A DNA stretch of 64,000 nt from Akebia trifoliata (lineage: Eukaryota; Streptophyta; Magnoliopsida; Ranunculales; Lardizabalaceae): NCBI GenBank assembly GCA_017979445.1, contig CM030706.1, positions 5,993,595 to 6,057,594 on the forward strand, given 5' to 3'. Positions 1-13,800 of this stretch are shown one piece after another. Both the position numbers and the translations under genes were made by a program. The number at the start of each line of letters is the position of its first letter. Position 1 is the first letter of the stretch. The notes beneath the pieces are model-generated. The model ran no database searches. It saw only the letters and a list, made by a program, of their open reading frames with translations, and was not told where the DNA came from.

Positions 1-284
1 TTATATTTAATTCAAATAATGAATTGAATTTATGAGGTAATTTTTTTTTTTTTTGGAAACTATCTCGAGCCATGTGACTCCTCATGGCCCATGTCAATCG
101 AATCAAAATGGGATTGAGTGTACGATCCATCCCCTTAGACAAGTTGTCTCAATGAAAATGAATAAGAATTGTGGTAGAAGCCAAAATATCACCCTAAATG
201 CTAAAATGATCCTTCCGTAAGACCTCAAATAGAGATTCTCCTCAACTAATTAGCTAAAAGTGTGATATACGTGAAGAAGTTACA

Positions 285-378
285 AACTTAACTAAGTTGG
301 TAAGGCTTGTGGAGTGTTGATGTCATGACCAAGGTTCATAATGCGTTGAACCCACCTACCTTCACCTTTACTTATTAA
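285..378 (+). mobile_element. Degenerate tRNA-derived SINE-like fragment
   Basis: The stretch resembles a plant SINE head: an A-box-like TAACTAAGTTGGTA near 289 and a damaged B-box-like AGGTTCATAATGCG near 331, followed by a short pyrimidine and AT-rich tail. No clear target duplication was found, so this may be a chance match or an old copy. Confidence 0.35.
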
Positions 379-1015
379 TAATCTTTCTTAATTAGCCAAA
401 AAGAAAGTGTTACATGTGAAAAATGATAGAGGAGTTATTAAAGACACACTCATAATGAAAAAAAAAAAGATATAAAAAAACTTCTTGAAAGAATATGGAT
501 AAAACATGTATATAAAGAGTAAGATTTTCTTATGAATAATGGTAAAAGACCTCAAGATTCGAGGAAAAGCACATATGGTTCCCTTATACTTCCACACCAG
601 GGTGTGTGATGTGAGGTCCAATCTTGAGGTCACTCCAACGCGACTCTTTATTTATTTAATTCATTGGATTCCAATCCATAAAAGACTGTGAAATTGACTT
701 AAGCATAAGAATATTTTTGATATTCCACGATAAATTCAGAGATCAAACTTGAGATGTTGTGGTGAAGATCTCGAGAAGCGTTATCGTTGTAGAGAAATCG
801 CTCAGAAAACTCATTTTGTAATCCATTTGTTTTAATTCATTTTGGTACAAATCTGACATTAAATTTATTTAACTCTGATCCAATTAGACCCATATCCTTT
901 TAAATCCAAACCCAATCCTATATTATAGGATCTGATCTGAAAATCAATATTTTCGGATCGATCATAATCCAAATTGATTCAGTTGAATAATCAGACCAGG
1001 TTTTTATTGGAATCC

Positions 1016-1231
1016 AAATCCTTGATCCGGATCCATAGTTCTCAGGATCATATTTCGGGTACTTAAATATGGTCCAATCCATTGGCAGACCTACTTCTTA
1101 ACATTAGTGGTGGTGGACCACCAAATCCTTGATCCGGATCCATAGTTCTCAGGATCATATTTCGGGTACTTAAATATGGTCGAATCCATTGGTAGACCTA
1201 CTTCTTAACATTATTGGTGGTGGGGCCCACC
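1016..1231. repeat. Two-copy direct tandem repeat, 107-bp period
   Basis: A block starting AAATCCTTGATCCGGATCC occurs at 1016 and again at 1123, with only a few substitutions between the copies (for example GGTCCAATCC against GGTCGAATCC). It lies about 400 bp upstream of the putative TATA box of the ABCA gene. The rest of 1-1638 shows no gene. Confidence 0.85.
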
Positions 1232-1639
1232 ATTATCAAAGAAATAATGGATATAACACACAGCCCATTTAATCAACATCATTTCAAAATTCTAAGGGTA
1301 TTTTCGTCACATAACAAATAATAGGGTATTTCTGGTATTTTACTCAGATGTTGAAAAACGTGTTAAGGGCATTTTAGTCATTTTATATAAGGGTATTTTC
1401 GAGAGAGAAATTTTGCAGGCAATTTCCTAGATACTCATCTCAGTAGCGTATTTCCCACTCGCTTTCCCACATGTATCGCTTTCACACCGTATTATTATAC
1501 GTTGAGTTCACACCGGATAATCTCCACTTGCCAACGTTAAAGTTTTATGACAAAAATACCCATTTACATTGTTAGTAAAGAAGTTGAATTATTTCAGGGT
1601 TGTTTTGGTAATTTAACAAACGAGGGAACGATAATGACC

Positions 1640-1647
1640 TATAAATA
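1640..1647 (+). promoter_or_regulatory. TATA box of the ABCA gene
   Basis: TATAAATA lies 172 bp upstream of the ATG at 1819 and is the best TATA match in the proximal upstream region. A transcription start about 30 bp downstream would give a 5' leader of about 150 nt. Inferred from position only. Confidence 0.5.
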
Positions 1648-1818
1648 TTCATTTTCATTTTAAAATAAAGAAGATAGCTTAAGTTTCCACAGTTCCACCA
1701 AAGCAGAATTTTGACGAAAAACTGAAGAAATTTTATTTTCTCTGATTCTCGTTTTAGGAGATTTGCGAGGTTTTTCTGAGAAAATTTGGAGTCTTGTGGA
1801 ACTTCAGAGGAGCCATTA

Positions 1819-4800
1819 ATGGAGGATACTTCACATGGACATTCGAGTTTCTTCACACAGGCGAACGCTTTGCTTCGGAAGAACATCACCTTCCAGGTTT
1901 ACACTTCGTTCCTTTTTTTATTCTTTAATTTTGATCTCGATCTGTTTTTTTTCTTCCAAAAGTTTTGAGTTTGTAGGTTTTTGGATCTCCTTAGGGGAGA
2001 GATGTAGAAGGTGATCATAAATCGTTTAATTTTTTGACTTTTTAAATATATTTTCTCTTTATATTTATGATTTTTCTAATTTTAATTGATTTTGATTTTT
2101 TGTAGTTTTATTTGTATTTGTAAGTTTATGATGATTTTAAATTTTTGGGAGAAGATGTGTAAGTAAGGTGCTGAATTTTTTGACTTTTTAAAATATATTA
2201 TCTCTTTAGGGTATTTTGGTAAAAAACAAATTTTTTTAAAGGCCTTTTCGGTACAAAATCCAATTTCCAAAGTGTATCTATTGCACTTTAACAAGGCCTT
2301 TTCGGTACAAAATCCAATTCTGATATCGAGATGCATACATAACGTAGATGGTTTTTACTCGTATCGCGAGGAAAAACATCTAATGGTTATGTGCACATCC
2401 CACGTCAGACTTGCGAGAATCGCAGTAAATACCGTCATTCCAGCATTTTCCTTCTCTTTAAGTTCATTTTTGCCCTTTTACATTATTTCTGATTTTTTAT
2501 AGTTTTTTTTTTTTTAAATATATTTTTTCTTTAAGTTTACGATTTTTTAAATTGATATCTGATTTTTATGGCTTTATTTTCATTTCAAAGTTTAATTTTC
2601 GCTTATAGATTTTTGGATGTGGTAGGCGATGAATCATTTTTGTTTTTTTGGACTTTTTTAGTATGTTTAATCCTTCTGTTTATGCTTTTTTTAAAAATTG
2701 GTTTCTGATTTTCTATACGTTTATTTTTTTGATCGGTTCAAACTCATTCCAGTATATGTTTATTTTTATTTCTAAGTTTATACTTCAAATTTTATCTACA
2801 ATTCCTTCTTACTTTTTCTGTGCTTTAAGGAATTTTTAGAGGAAAATTAATGGATTAATTAGTATCTCAGGATGAGCAAGTTCAAAGATTAAGCTTTTAA
2901 TTGCTTCATCAGCAACCATGGAAGCTCCCATAAAGTAATTTTTTTCTCAAAAAAAAAAAAAACAAAACAAAAAAAAAGGGGGCGGAGCCAGGATTTTGCC
3001 CTTGTGGAGTAGAAATTTTTTTGTGTGGACAACTAAGAGTGTAAAAAAATAGTTGAAGCTGACAGTGGAAAAAAAATTTGTGGGCGCAATAATGGCAATA
3101 CGTGCAATGGCTCAGTATGTGTTTGGACAGAGCTTCTCACGGCTTTTGCTCCTGCAGGGAGTCAAAAGTAGTGAAAATCACGTTTGGATAGAAATGCTCC
3201 ACAAAAATTCTACTCCGCGCAAGAGCGAAAATCACTCCTTGATGAGAAGTCTGAAAATAGTGCTCCACGTAATCTCTCTTGTGCGGAGCGATTTTTAATG
3301 TGAAAAAATCCAAAAATACCTCTCATTCACGTCTACCCTAACGTCTTGTGCAGCGATTTTTATTCCTTCTCTTCTCATCTCCAACTCTCTCCCTCTAAAG
3401 ATGCTTGAGAGAATGCTCTCTCTGCGTAGTAGAACTATGCAATTTAGCGAAGAAGGAGCCGAAGACGAAGACGAAGAACTGAAAATCAGAAAAAAATGAG
3501 TCTTTCTCCATTAGAGAATCGAAGAAAATTAGCAAAATTTGGGGGTTTTGGCCATGTATCCTTATCTTTCTCTTCCTTCTCATCATCTTCATTGTATTGT
3601 TCTCTCAAAATCTCATTTGCTTTTCTTCGAACGAACCCTATTACTCCATATGAACCATAGTTAGCAATTCGGTCGACGGGGAAAAAACGGTACGGAAATA
3701 AATTGGGTACCATTTGGAATAAGGATGCATTGGTTCGCTCGAAAATTCGGCGAAAAAAACGCAGGATGGAAAAATACGATATAGAAATAGTTCAAGAATG
3801 ATTCGGATCCAACAATTTTTAAAATTTTCAAAAATTAGGATATATATAGCATATGATATGATCTAACAATTCTAATATACTAATCAAATTATCAATATTT
3901 AAATTAAAAATATCTTAAGTAAACAAATAAACAATCCACAATCACATTTATCTAATAAAATATATATTTGCAATTAAAGATTTAGTTTTAATCCATCTAA
4001 TAATCTATGTAAATGAAAAATATAAAACATGATATACTAATTAATGTCTAAATAATCATATCTCATGACCTAATTAAATTAAAAAAAAAAAAATCTTGTC
4101 GTTTCTAAAAAGTTATAAATGCGAAGTAGACGGAAATTTTACCGGATGGCGGATGGCCAACGAGTAAACTCCACGGTGGGTTGGTGGGGGCGATTTTCAA
4201 TTTAGGGTTTTTTTTTTCCCTTCTCTTGAGTTTTGAGTTTTGAAGTGAGAACATGAAAATACAATGTATTTTAATAAAATACTTATGGAATATACATACA
4301 AATCGCTATTTAATTGTTGGGATTCAAAGGTCTGCGAATTAATCTGAATCTTTGAATCCAACGACAGTTTTGATTTGGAAGAGAACGTCTAATTTGTGTC
4401 TAATTCGCGAATCAATCGCGAATTTACTAACTATGATATGAACTTCTTTGGCAAGGAAGGTCTTGATTCTGATTAGGTCATGTAGTTTTTCATATTTTTA
4501 GAGATTCCATAGGCACACCGAATTTTACTAACAACACACCAACCCTTTTTGAAATTTTAATGAGTAAAAGTTGCTGATTTTGTAGAAGCTCTACATTTTT
4601 TAAGTGATTTGGTCACTGTGTAGGTTTACATTTATTTATCATTCGGTATATCTTTACATACAAATAATTATAAAGTTTTTATTTATTTTTTATATATATA
4701 AAATAAGGGGGTTTAAAAGACAATTAGTCACAAGATCATATTTTTGAAATTATAAAAAATATTTTAATCAAAATACAAAAAAACACAATTGACTCTTTGG

Positions 4801-7800
4801 CCTAATTCTACTAACTTGACCATGATTTTTAAAATATCGCCGACTCATATTGGTTGTCAATTGTGCGAGAAGATTCACATTGAATATCCCACTCATTTAG
4901 CAAGTCATCTCAATCTTGGGCGAGATTGAAACTATGCTCTTAGAGAACTTATAGGTTTGAGTTGACTCATCTCAAAGGAGTGAGTTTGAGTATTGTATCA
5001 TTGATTTTTAAATTTTAGTATTCTATTTAACACGCCCCCATCAATACCGAGTTGATTCACCTAAGTCTTTTGGTCCAGATGAGATAAACCATTCAATTCA
5101 ATTTGTAATTATTATTATTGTTTTTATAGGTATAAGGTTAGTAGTTAGCAAAAACAATACAGTTTAAAGACATATTATGACACTAAAAGACAAAAAATAG
5201 TAACAGGTAGAATATAAGGGTATTTTGGTCTTTTTTCATTAATCATGAGAAGTCAATATGGCTCCCAAACACACTTTCAGCATAAAAGTACTTCTACTAG
5301 TATTTCACAAAATTGATTCCCAAACACCCTTTCAGCACATTAGTACTTCTCCAGCTCCTTCATAGAGTATTCCAGCTCCTGCTCTTTGGCAGAGTACTTC
5401 TGCTTCTGATATCCAAACAGGCCCTCACTAATCCATAAACTTCGAAAATTCTTGTGGGGGCAAGTGGCCCACACAGCCCCTGTTTGAATAAGCTTCTTGC
5501 TTCTGCTGCTTGGAAGAGCAGAAGCTGAGATTTGCTTTTGGGCTATTACTTGGTAAATATAGCTCGAGATTATTTGTAAAAATCCGGAATTGAGACAAAA
5601 TTAAATGTATTCAAGATGTGTTTTTTTTAGGAAGGGATGGATTCAGAAAAGCACTTGAACCTTCGACTATGTCTTTAACAGCCCTTAATGATCTAAATAA
5701 GCTGATAAGTGATTAATTTTAAAATGTTCTATTTTTCGTATTATTGATGGTTTCCATTTGCCCCCTTTTTGTTTTTTTGTTTTTGCAGAAACGAAATCTT
5801 AGGACAAATATTTCGCTTATCGCGTTCCCATTTGTCCTCTGTTTGCTACTTATTAACATTCAAACATTGGTGAACAAAGAATTGGATAAGGCTGAGAACA
5901 AGTGTGGCTGCACCTGCATTGACAGAAATGGAGATGGTACATGTGAGAATGTGTGTGGGATCGAATACTCCACTTTGGATCAAGTTGGCACTTGTCCAAT
6001 TCCTAACCCTCCAGAATGGCCCGCTTTGTTGCAAGTACCCGCTCCTGAATATCGTGCTGTAAGAACTAATTCTATTAATTATGCTGACTTGCCCGAGGAG
6101 TCATGCAGGAGCACGGGTTCTTGCCCCGTGACTATACTTGTAGCTGGGAGAAATATAACTCTTGCAGAAAGTATGTTCCTCTCTCCATGTGTGTGTGTGC
6201 CTGCATTTGTGTGCTCTCTTTAAATCTTATGATCTAAGTGTAGAATTTAAAATTTATATAATCCTAATTGATGAATCTTGATAGGCTTGGCGAAGAACTT
6301 TTTTACCAGTGATTTCTCTCGCAATACCTCTAACATGTTGAATACTTTCGCTGATCTGCTCCCGGTGGGCCTTCTCTCTCTCTCACTCACTCACTCTTAC
6401 TCTCGTTTGGTTAGGATGCCAGTACTAGCTAAAAAAGTGAAAAAGCAAAAGAAAGAAGAAGAAAATATTGCTTTCTAATGTCTTTATCCTTCTTAGTTTA
6501 TCCTTAACATGTCTACAAGCTTTGATGCTAATGTGGCTTTTGGAAATCTTTCAGGGATCAGATACAAACACCGAAGTGTCCAATTTCCTTGAACCAGCTT
6601 TCCTCTCAGACCGTCACATGTATGTTATTCGAACACAGTGCACAGCAAACTCTACATTTTCTGTTCCTGTTCAAATAGCATCTACTACGAAGCAACAAGG
6701 TATGCATATCTTGCTTGTGCATCCATGTCATCCATATTTTTTTCCCACCAATTTATTCCAGTTTTCCAAATATCTTTCTTTTTCATGGATGTATGCAAAT
6801 CTTTATTTCTCTCTGATGAGATCTGAGGTACCCATCAAGTAAACTTCGAGATTGTTTACAAACTTCATAGCTGTATACATGGTTCGCATGCAATGGGCAG
6901 GGGCCTAACGTTTTGTTGCTTTCACCTCAGTTGTCACCTGCACCAAAAACTTATATAATTGAATTATCCCAACTAATAATCTGTCACATTGTTTTGGATG
7001 GTTAGAAAAAATATGGCAAATGGTCCTTTAAGACATTTGATATATTGGATAGTTTAGGTGCTACGATATAGTCAGTTTTTGGTCTAGTAGATGTCTCATC
7101 TCTGAACAGTGGTCCCAAGGGCTTAGACCCCATAGCTCAGTTGGGTTGACACATTGTAAAGCAACTTTGAGGTCATGGGTTCATGTCCAGCTTACCCACC
7201 CAAAAGGAAAAAAGTGGTCCCAAGGCTTGCAGATGATCTAGGGCTGCAACTTGGGAGGGTTGGGGATCAACTTGTGCCCAACCCACACTTAAACACCTAC
7301 CTGTGTCCATACCCAACCCGATCTCAGGCATAAAATGTTCAACCCAAGCCCACCCTAGTCGGGTTGTCTCATTCCTCATTAATACTAGATAATTTAGTAA
7401 TAATAATGGCTTATAAAAAGATATGCGGTATGTTAAAAAATATAAAATTATTTTTCCTAAAGAAGATGATGATGATTAACTAAAGTTTGAAATGTGAATA
7501 AGAAAGAAACAAAGATATGTAAAAATATTTTTAAATTTTAACCATATTAAGTTCGGGTTCGGACAATCCGATGTTTATGTCCGAACCCAACCCGATTTCA
7601 TTTGGTCAAAATTTTTTTTTGCCCAAACCCTATCCCGAACCCTACCTAATGGTACCCAAACCGAACCCAAGGTTGGGTTGAACCCATCGGGTTTGGCCTG
7701 CCCAAGTTGCAGCCCTAAGATGAGCCAGGTTTACTGCTACAACATTCATAGGCTATCCTTATGGTCTAACTGAAGGGTACCTCTCTCTCTCGTATTGAAA

Positions 7801-10800
7801 CTTTCATGTGGGTGTACCTTTAATTATTACTTTTTTGAACTTGGAAATAGAGGTAAGATGTGTGGATGGTTTATATCTATGGCGTGAAACTTCTTCAAGG
7901 GTAAATGATGAGCTGTTTAAGGGCTATCGACAAGGAAATCCAGAAAGGAAGATTAACGAGGTCGTTGCAGGTTGGTCTACTTTGTATTGTGTCTTCATTT
8001 TTTTTTGACATGATTGGAATTTGTTTTGAGTTGGTGAATTGTATGCAATCTATTTTTGTTGCAGCTTATGATTTCTTAGACTCAAATGAGATTAAATTCA
8101 ATGTGAATATTTGGTATAACTCAACCTACAAGAATGACTCTGGTGCTGGCGCTTCAGCATTGGCGCGGGTTCCACGCTCTGTGAATATGGTACATATCAT
8201 AAACTTCATTATCTTACTCTGCCTTGTTCATTTTTAATATTTATCCACGCGTCAATTCAAAATTTATTAGATTTGTGACACTTGGTTTCATTGTACCTAA
8301 TTAGTATATTTGTTCTGTTAAGGAGTTAGTTACTGTTTTAGCACAAGTATGTGATTCCATTTGTCCTAGTTTCACTAGAATTTTGACAGTGGTCATGAAA
8401 CATTTTCTCTGTAAGATTTGTTGTCATAATTTAGAAATTTGATTCAGTTTGATGGGGCTAACCACCTTTAATGTTCATTCCTTTGGAAAAGAATATAAAT
8501 ATGAATTTATCTGCATCGATGTCTTTCTTTTCTTTCCAAAATGTAATCATACCTGATTACAAGTCTCAAACGTGGGGCCTTGTGTCATATGAATGAAGAA
8601 TAATCTTTTTTGGACCAAATCTAATTTTCTCTCAAGGTGATGGATTCATCATAGGAGAAAATTTTCTAACATGATTGAGGAATTGTAATTCGTGATAGTG
8701 GATCTTAGTGTGCCTTATTTTCTCTTTGCACCAACATATTTTATGTTTTGCTTAATTGGTCCATTGATCTCTACTATCCTGGTTGAGAGTTTGCAGTTAA
8801 TTTTAGAGAGTTGCTATTACCGCACCAACTTTTGCTAATGCCATCCCAAGATGTGTGCTAATCTTTGGTGATTTACACATGACTTGGGGTGGTGTTAGCA
8901 AAAGTTGGTGTGACAATAGAATCTCTTTAATTTTAACTTGTGCATCCCTTTTAGGCATTCCAATTGGAAATGTTCTTTCTATGTATGTGATACTTGAGTT
9001 ACTGTTCCCTGAGATGCACTGTATCATCTACTTCCATGCCAGAAATTATTATTATTAAATTGTTTTTTACCAGTTGAAATTATCAACTCTCTAAAAAGAA
9101 AAGAATAACTAATATTTTCTTTGTATAGGTCTCCAATGCTTACCTCAAGTTCATTAGAGGTGCTGGTGTAAAGATGCCAATTGATTTTGTCAAAGAAATG
9201 CCCAAACGTGGAACAAAAGCCACGTTGGATTTCTCTTCTCTTCTTGGAGCACTCTTCTTTACATGGGTCATTTTGCAACTTTTCCCTGTAAGTATGGTGT
9301 ACTATGATTATGTGAAATGCTTTCTTTATCAAATTATTATATTTGGTTCCTTGTGATTTACTTTCTTCTTGCATTCTTCTTCCTGATGTGTAGGTGATAT
9401 TGACTTCTCTGGTTTATGAGAAGCAGCAGAATCTAAGAATCATGATGAAAATGCATGGGCTTGGGGATGGTCCTTATTGGATGATTTCCTATGCTTATTT
9501 CCTTTTACTATCTTTCGTCTACATGCTATGTTTTGTGATATTCGGTTCTGTCATAGGTAAGATTCATACTATTTCATGGGGCTACTTTGCTTCAAAGTGT
9601 CTGGCATTAATTTGGTTGAGTTTCTTTCTTGTAGGGTTGAAGTTTTTCAGGTCGAATGATTACACCATACAATTTGTGTTCTATTTCATCTACATAAACC
9701 TACAGATTGTACTTGCTTTTCTAGCATCAACAGTTTTTTCAACTGTTAAGACGGCTACAGGTTTGCCCACACTAGAATACTTTTTCTGTCAAAGAGGGCA
9801 AAATCTTATTTGACCGATATTCATGATTGAGTTTTTGTGATGACAGTGATAGGACACATATTTGTGTTCGGATCAGGACTGTTAGGAGGCTATCTTTTCC
9901 AGGCGTTCGTTGAAGATCCATCCTTTCCAAGTGAGTAGATAAAATTGTGAAGGAATAAAAAAAAAAAAAAACCCAATAATCTTGTTTAGATGGTCTTAGA
10001 GATTCTTTGGCCTTTCAGATTTGAGGAAATCTGAGGTACCTGCACATGCAAGACAGTGGGAACAGACGACTTAAATCAATCAATTTGATTGAAAGATTCT
10101 ATGCATGATACATGGACATTTGCCCCCTCCGAACTATTCACCATGGTTTAAAATATCTGAATGTTACTGATAAAAAAAATAAAAAAATATCAGAATGTAT
10201 CGGCTGATACGTATTGGTATCGGCCAAGACCGATATGGATGTTGACCCCGAAACATTCAATGTTTCAGGAATATATTGGTTTGTATCGAGTATATCGGTT
10301 GATACTGAATCGGTTTTTTCATTAACCAAAACATTCAATCGATACAATATTTTAAACCATGCTTACACTTGCACCAACAATTACTTGTACAGTTGGTCGA
10401 CATTTTTTACACTAACCCATGTGTATCTTAGATTTCCTTTTCACTTTTATGTCAAGTTTTTTTTCTTCCAATTCTTCACATATTTATAGCTTCACCAAGT
10501 CCTAATCAATTATGGAAATGATTTTTTTTTCTGTAGGAGGCGGGATTGTAGCTATGGAGTTTTATCCAGGCTTTGCCCTTTATCGTGGTCTATACGAATT
10601 CGCACAATATGCCTCCACAGCAAGTTCTATGTCGACGGATGGGATGCGGTGGAAAAATTTGAGTGATAGTGCAAATGGGATGAAAGAAATCATAATCATC
10701 ATGATCATAGAATTTTTGTTACTCCTTCCCATTGCATTTTATTTAGATCAAGTGCTTTCATTTGGAAGTGGTGTCAAAAAACACCCTTTATTTTTCTTGC

Positions 10801-13800
10801 AAAACTTCCGGAAGAAGCGGTCGTTGTCTTTTCGAAAGCCAAGTTTGCAGAGGCAGGGATCTAAGGTTTTTGTTCAAATGGAGAAACCTGATGTTGCCCA
10901 AGAGGTAACTTGTCTCTTTTTTAATTTCTAATTGTCAATTTTATTCTAATTAAAGATAATTGTTTATTATGTCACTTCTGTTCTACATATAGGTAATAAT
11001 TTCATCGTTTTTTTCATTTCAGAGGGAGAAGGTTGACCAGTTAATGCTTGAACCTAATGCAAGTCATGCGATTGTATGTGATAACATTAAAAAAGTATAT
11101 CCAGCGAGGGATGGAAACCCTGAGAAATTTGCAGTTAAAGGGTTGTCTCTTGCTGTGCCTCAAGGAGAATGCTTTGGTATGCTCGGTCCTAATGGTGCCG
11201 GCAAAACCTCTTTTATCAGTATGGTAAGAGACTGTTCTTTTTAACATTTTCCAACTTGTAGATATTTCATTTAATGCATTATTGTTCGTGGGGTTCTCAA
11301 ATATTGTTGGTAGAAACTATGTGTGTAGGAGATTAGATCTGTTATTAGGGGTAGTGTACTCAACGCAATAGTTATATTTGTGAAAAAAAAAAAAAACGAA
11401 CAGACAATTACATACAAAACACCAGGATTTACGTGGTTCGGCTGTGTGCCTACATCCAAGGATCAGATCTAGAACAATGACCATTTCCTTTCAAGTCCTG
11501 CAGCCCTAGAGATCTCTAGCAAAAACACAAGTAGAGAAAACATGTCTATCTCCCCAAAAATCGAAAACCCTTAAGAAAATATTACTTAATTGCCCTTTTT
11601 GTAACCCTAAAAAAATTTAGTCTAGGGGCTTTGCTCACGAGTGCCTGCAGCTTAACGTACCCCCAACAGAATACAAGACATTTACACAATGATATTTACG
11701 TTAGCTTTTTTTTCATTATAATTTAGTAATCAAAGTTTACTTGTGAGAAGTCCCAATGACAATCACCAACTCTTCACTCTTGGTCATTCTCTTTCTTCTC
11801 AAAAATAGAAAATACAAAACTTTGTTACTTTACACAACCATAAGGAGTTTTATATTTCTGTCCACAGATGATTGGGCTCACGACGCCAACCTCTGGCACG
11901 GGATTCATTCAGGGCTTGGACATACGGAAAGACATGGACAGAATATATACCAGCATGGGAGTATGCCCACAACATGAGTAAGTGAATAACATTCTTTCAT
12001 CTCTGTTGAGGCCCGAAGTCCCACATAATTATGGAAACCTGCATATGTTATCTTCTCTCTCCCATTTTTTCCCTGACGATTTCTTGTTTTTGTTTTCTAT
12101 TCTATGAACAGCCTGCTCTGGGAAATACTAACTGGTAGAGAGCATCTACTTTTTTATGGAAGACTGAAGAACCTCAAGGGTTCTGCCTTAAAAAAAGTAA
12201 GTAGAGGCTTCCAAATGTATTTGTTCTGTTCATCACAATTGAGTTTTGAACCACTGATTTGAAACACTTTTATTTTTCATTTTGTATTGGAAATGTAACA
12301 CCTGATCTGTTTATTTTGAGAAAGAAAAATAGGAAAAAAAGCTTTGAGAAAATTTGAATGAAAATCCGTTTGAACTTATCTGTTAACATAACAGAGGGAA
12401 GGTACAAATAATTATGGAAAGCAGCACTTTCAAAAATAAGATAGTGAACAGTGTAGTTTTCCTTCATAATTGGGCTTTTTGCTATTTTGAGGGTATTAGG
12501 TGCTTGCAATGGTTTTCTGGTTATAGAGGAAGGTTGGCTATTGAAATAGCTCACTTCCTCTTGATTGTTGATTCTTTTCTCATAGATTTGATTTTGAAAT
12601 ATATGATCTGTATAAAAAAGTTTTTACTTTGCTTCTTTAGAGCAACTACAACCCCCGTCTCTAAATGTTTTCTCCAAATTGGCATCTTCTCCAAATTTAG
12701 AGATGATTCTTACCTCTGCACCAATTTGAACTCTGACTGGCACCTTCTATATAACACTATTCATTAACTCCAACCCATGTCTCTAAATTTTTCCTCCAAA
12801 TTGGTATCTTCTCTAAATTTAGAGAATATGCTCACCTCTGAAGAACCAATTTGATCTCCAATTGGCGCCTTCTCTATAGCACTATTTATTGTCTAAAATA
12901 CTATTCATTCACTTGAAATAGTTGGAAAGTGAAGAGGACAAAAATGGTATGTAAAATATGCTCCATGAAAAGAGAAGGTCAAATACGGCATTTATGGAAA
13001 AAGGGGGGGACAAAATCAGTATTTTAAAAAGATGAATAGTGATATTTAAAGAGGCCTTCTAAAATTTCTCTTAGATCTCTATATTTAGAGATGTGAACAG
13101 TGATTTAGAAGAGGTTTGTCTAAAATAGAGACTGCTTGGAGTTAGGTTCGGACTATCTCTTAATTTAGAGACTGGTTGGAGTTGCTCTAAGAGTAAGTAT
13201 TATTAGTATACAATTACTTGAAGCAGAACAAAAAAGAAAAAAAAGAAAGAAAATAAGGGATATTGTTTGCAAAGCTTATTCTTTCTTCCCTTTTATTGTT
13301 GTGTTGCTGCAGGCAGTAGATGAATCTCTGAAGAGTGTTAACCTATTTAATGGAGGTGTTGGTGATAAAGCAGCCGGGAAATACAGTGGAGGTATGAAGA
13401 GGAGGCTTAGTGTTGCCATTTCACTGATCGGAGATCCTAAAGTATGTCATGGGCTCTACTATCTAATCCTTATGTTTAATTACTTAGATCTCCTTCAATT
13501 CTACTTAACGTGTATCTCTTCTAAATCATTCAAGGTTGTCTACATGGATGAGCCTAGTACCGGATTAGATCCAGCTTCAAGAAACAATTTGTGGACTGTT
13601 GTGAAACGTGCAAAGCAAGGCCGAGCTATTATTCTCACTAGTAATATAACTTATCCTTTTTCTTTATCGGCGCCATTTATGATTCATCTCTGAATATAAA
13701 TGGAGTTTTCTAGATAATCTAAATCTAATTAATCCCTCTAAGATGAGTTGGATTTCTAAAATTCTTAGTTCTGCATTTGATGCTGTTGGAGTGCTTGAGC

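Noticed and set aside
6468..6842. 124-codon plus-strand frame
   Set aside because: It is read-through of ABCA exon 4 (6555-6699) into introns on both sides.
7121..7212. Functional tRNA gene
   Set aside because: A and B boxes are present, but the sequence cannot form a full cloverleaf with acceptor pairing, and it is flanked by a 13-bp duplication; a SINE or retroposed tRNA relic fits better.
8803..9058. Short reading frames on both strands around 8.8-9.0 kb
   Set aside because: They overlap a palindromic MITE in an ABCA intron; no conserved protein sequence.
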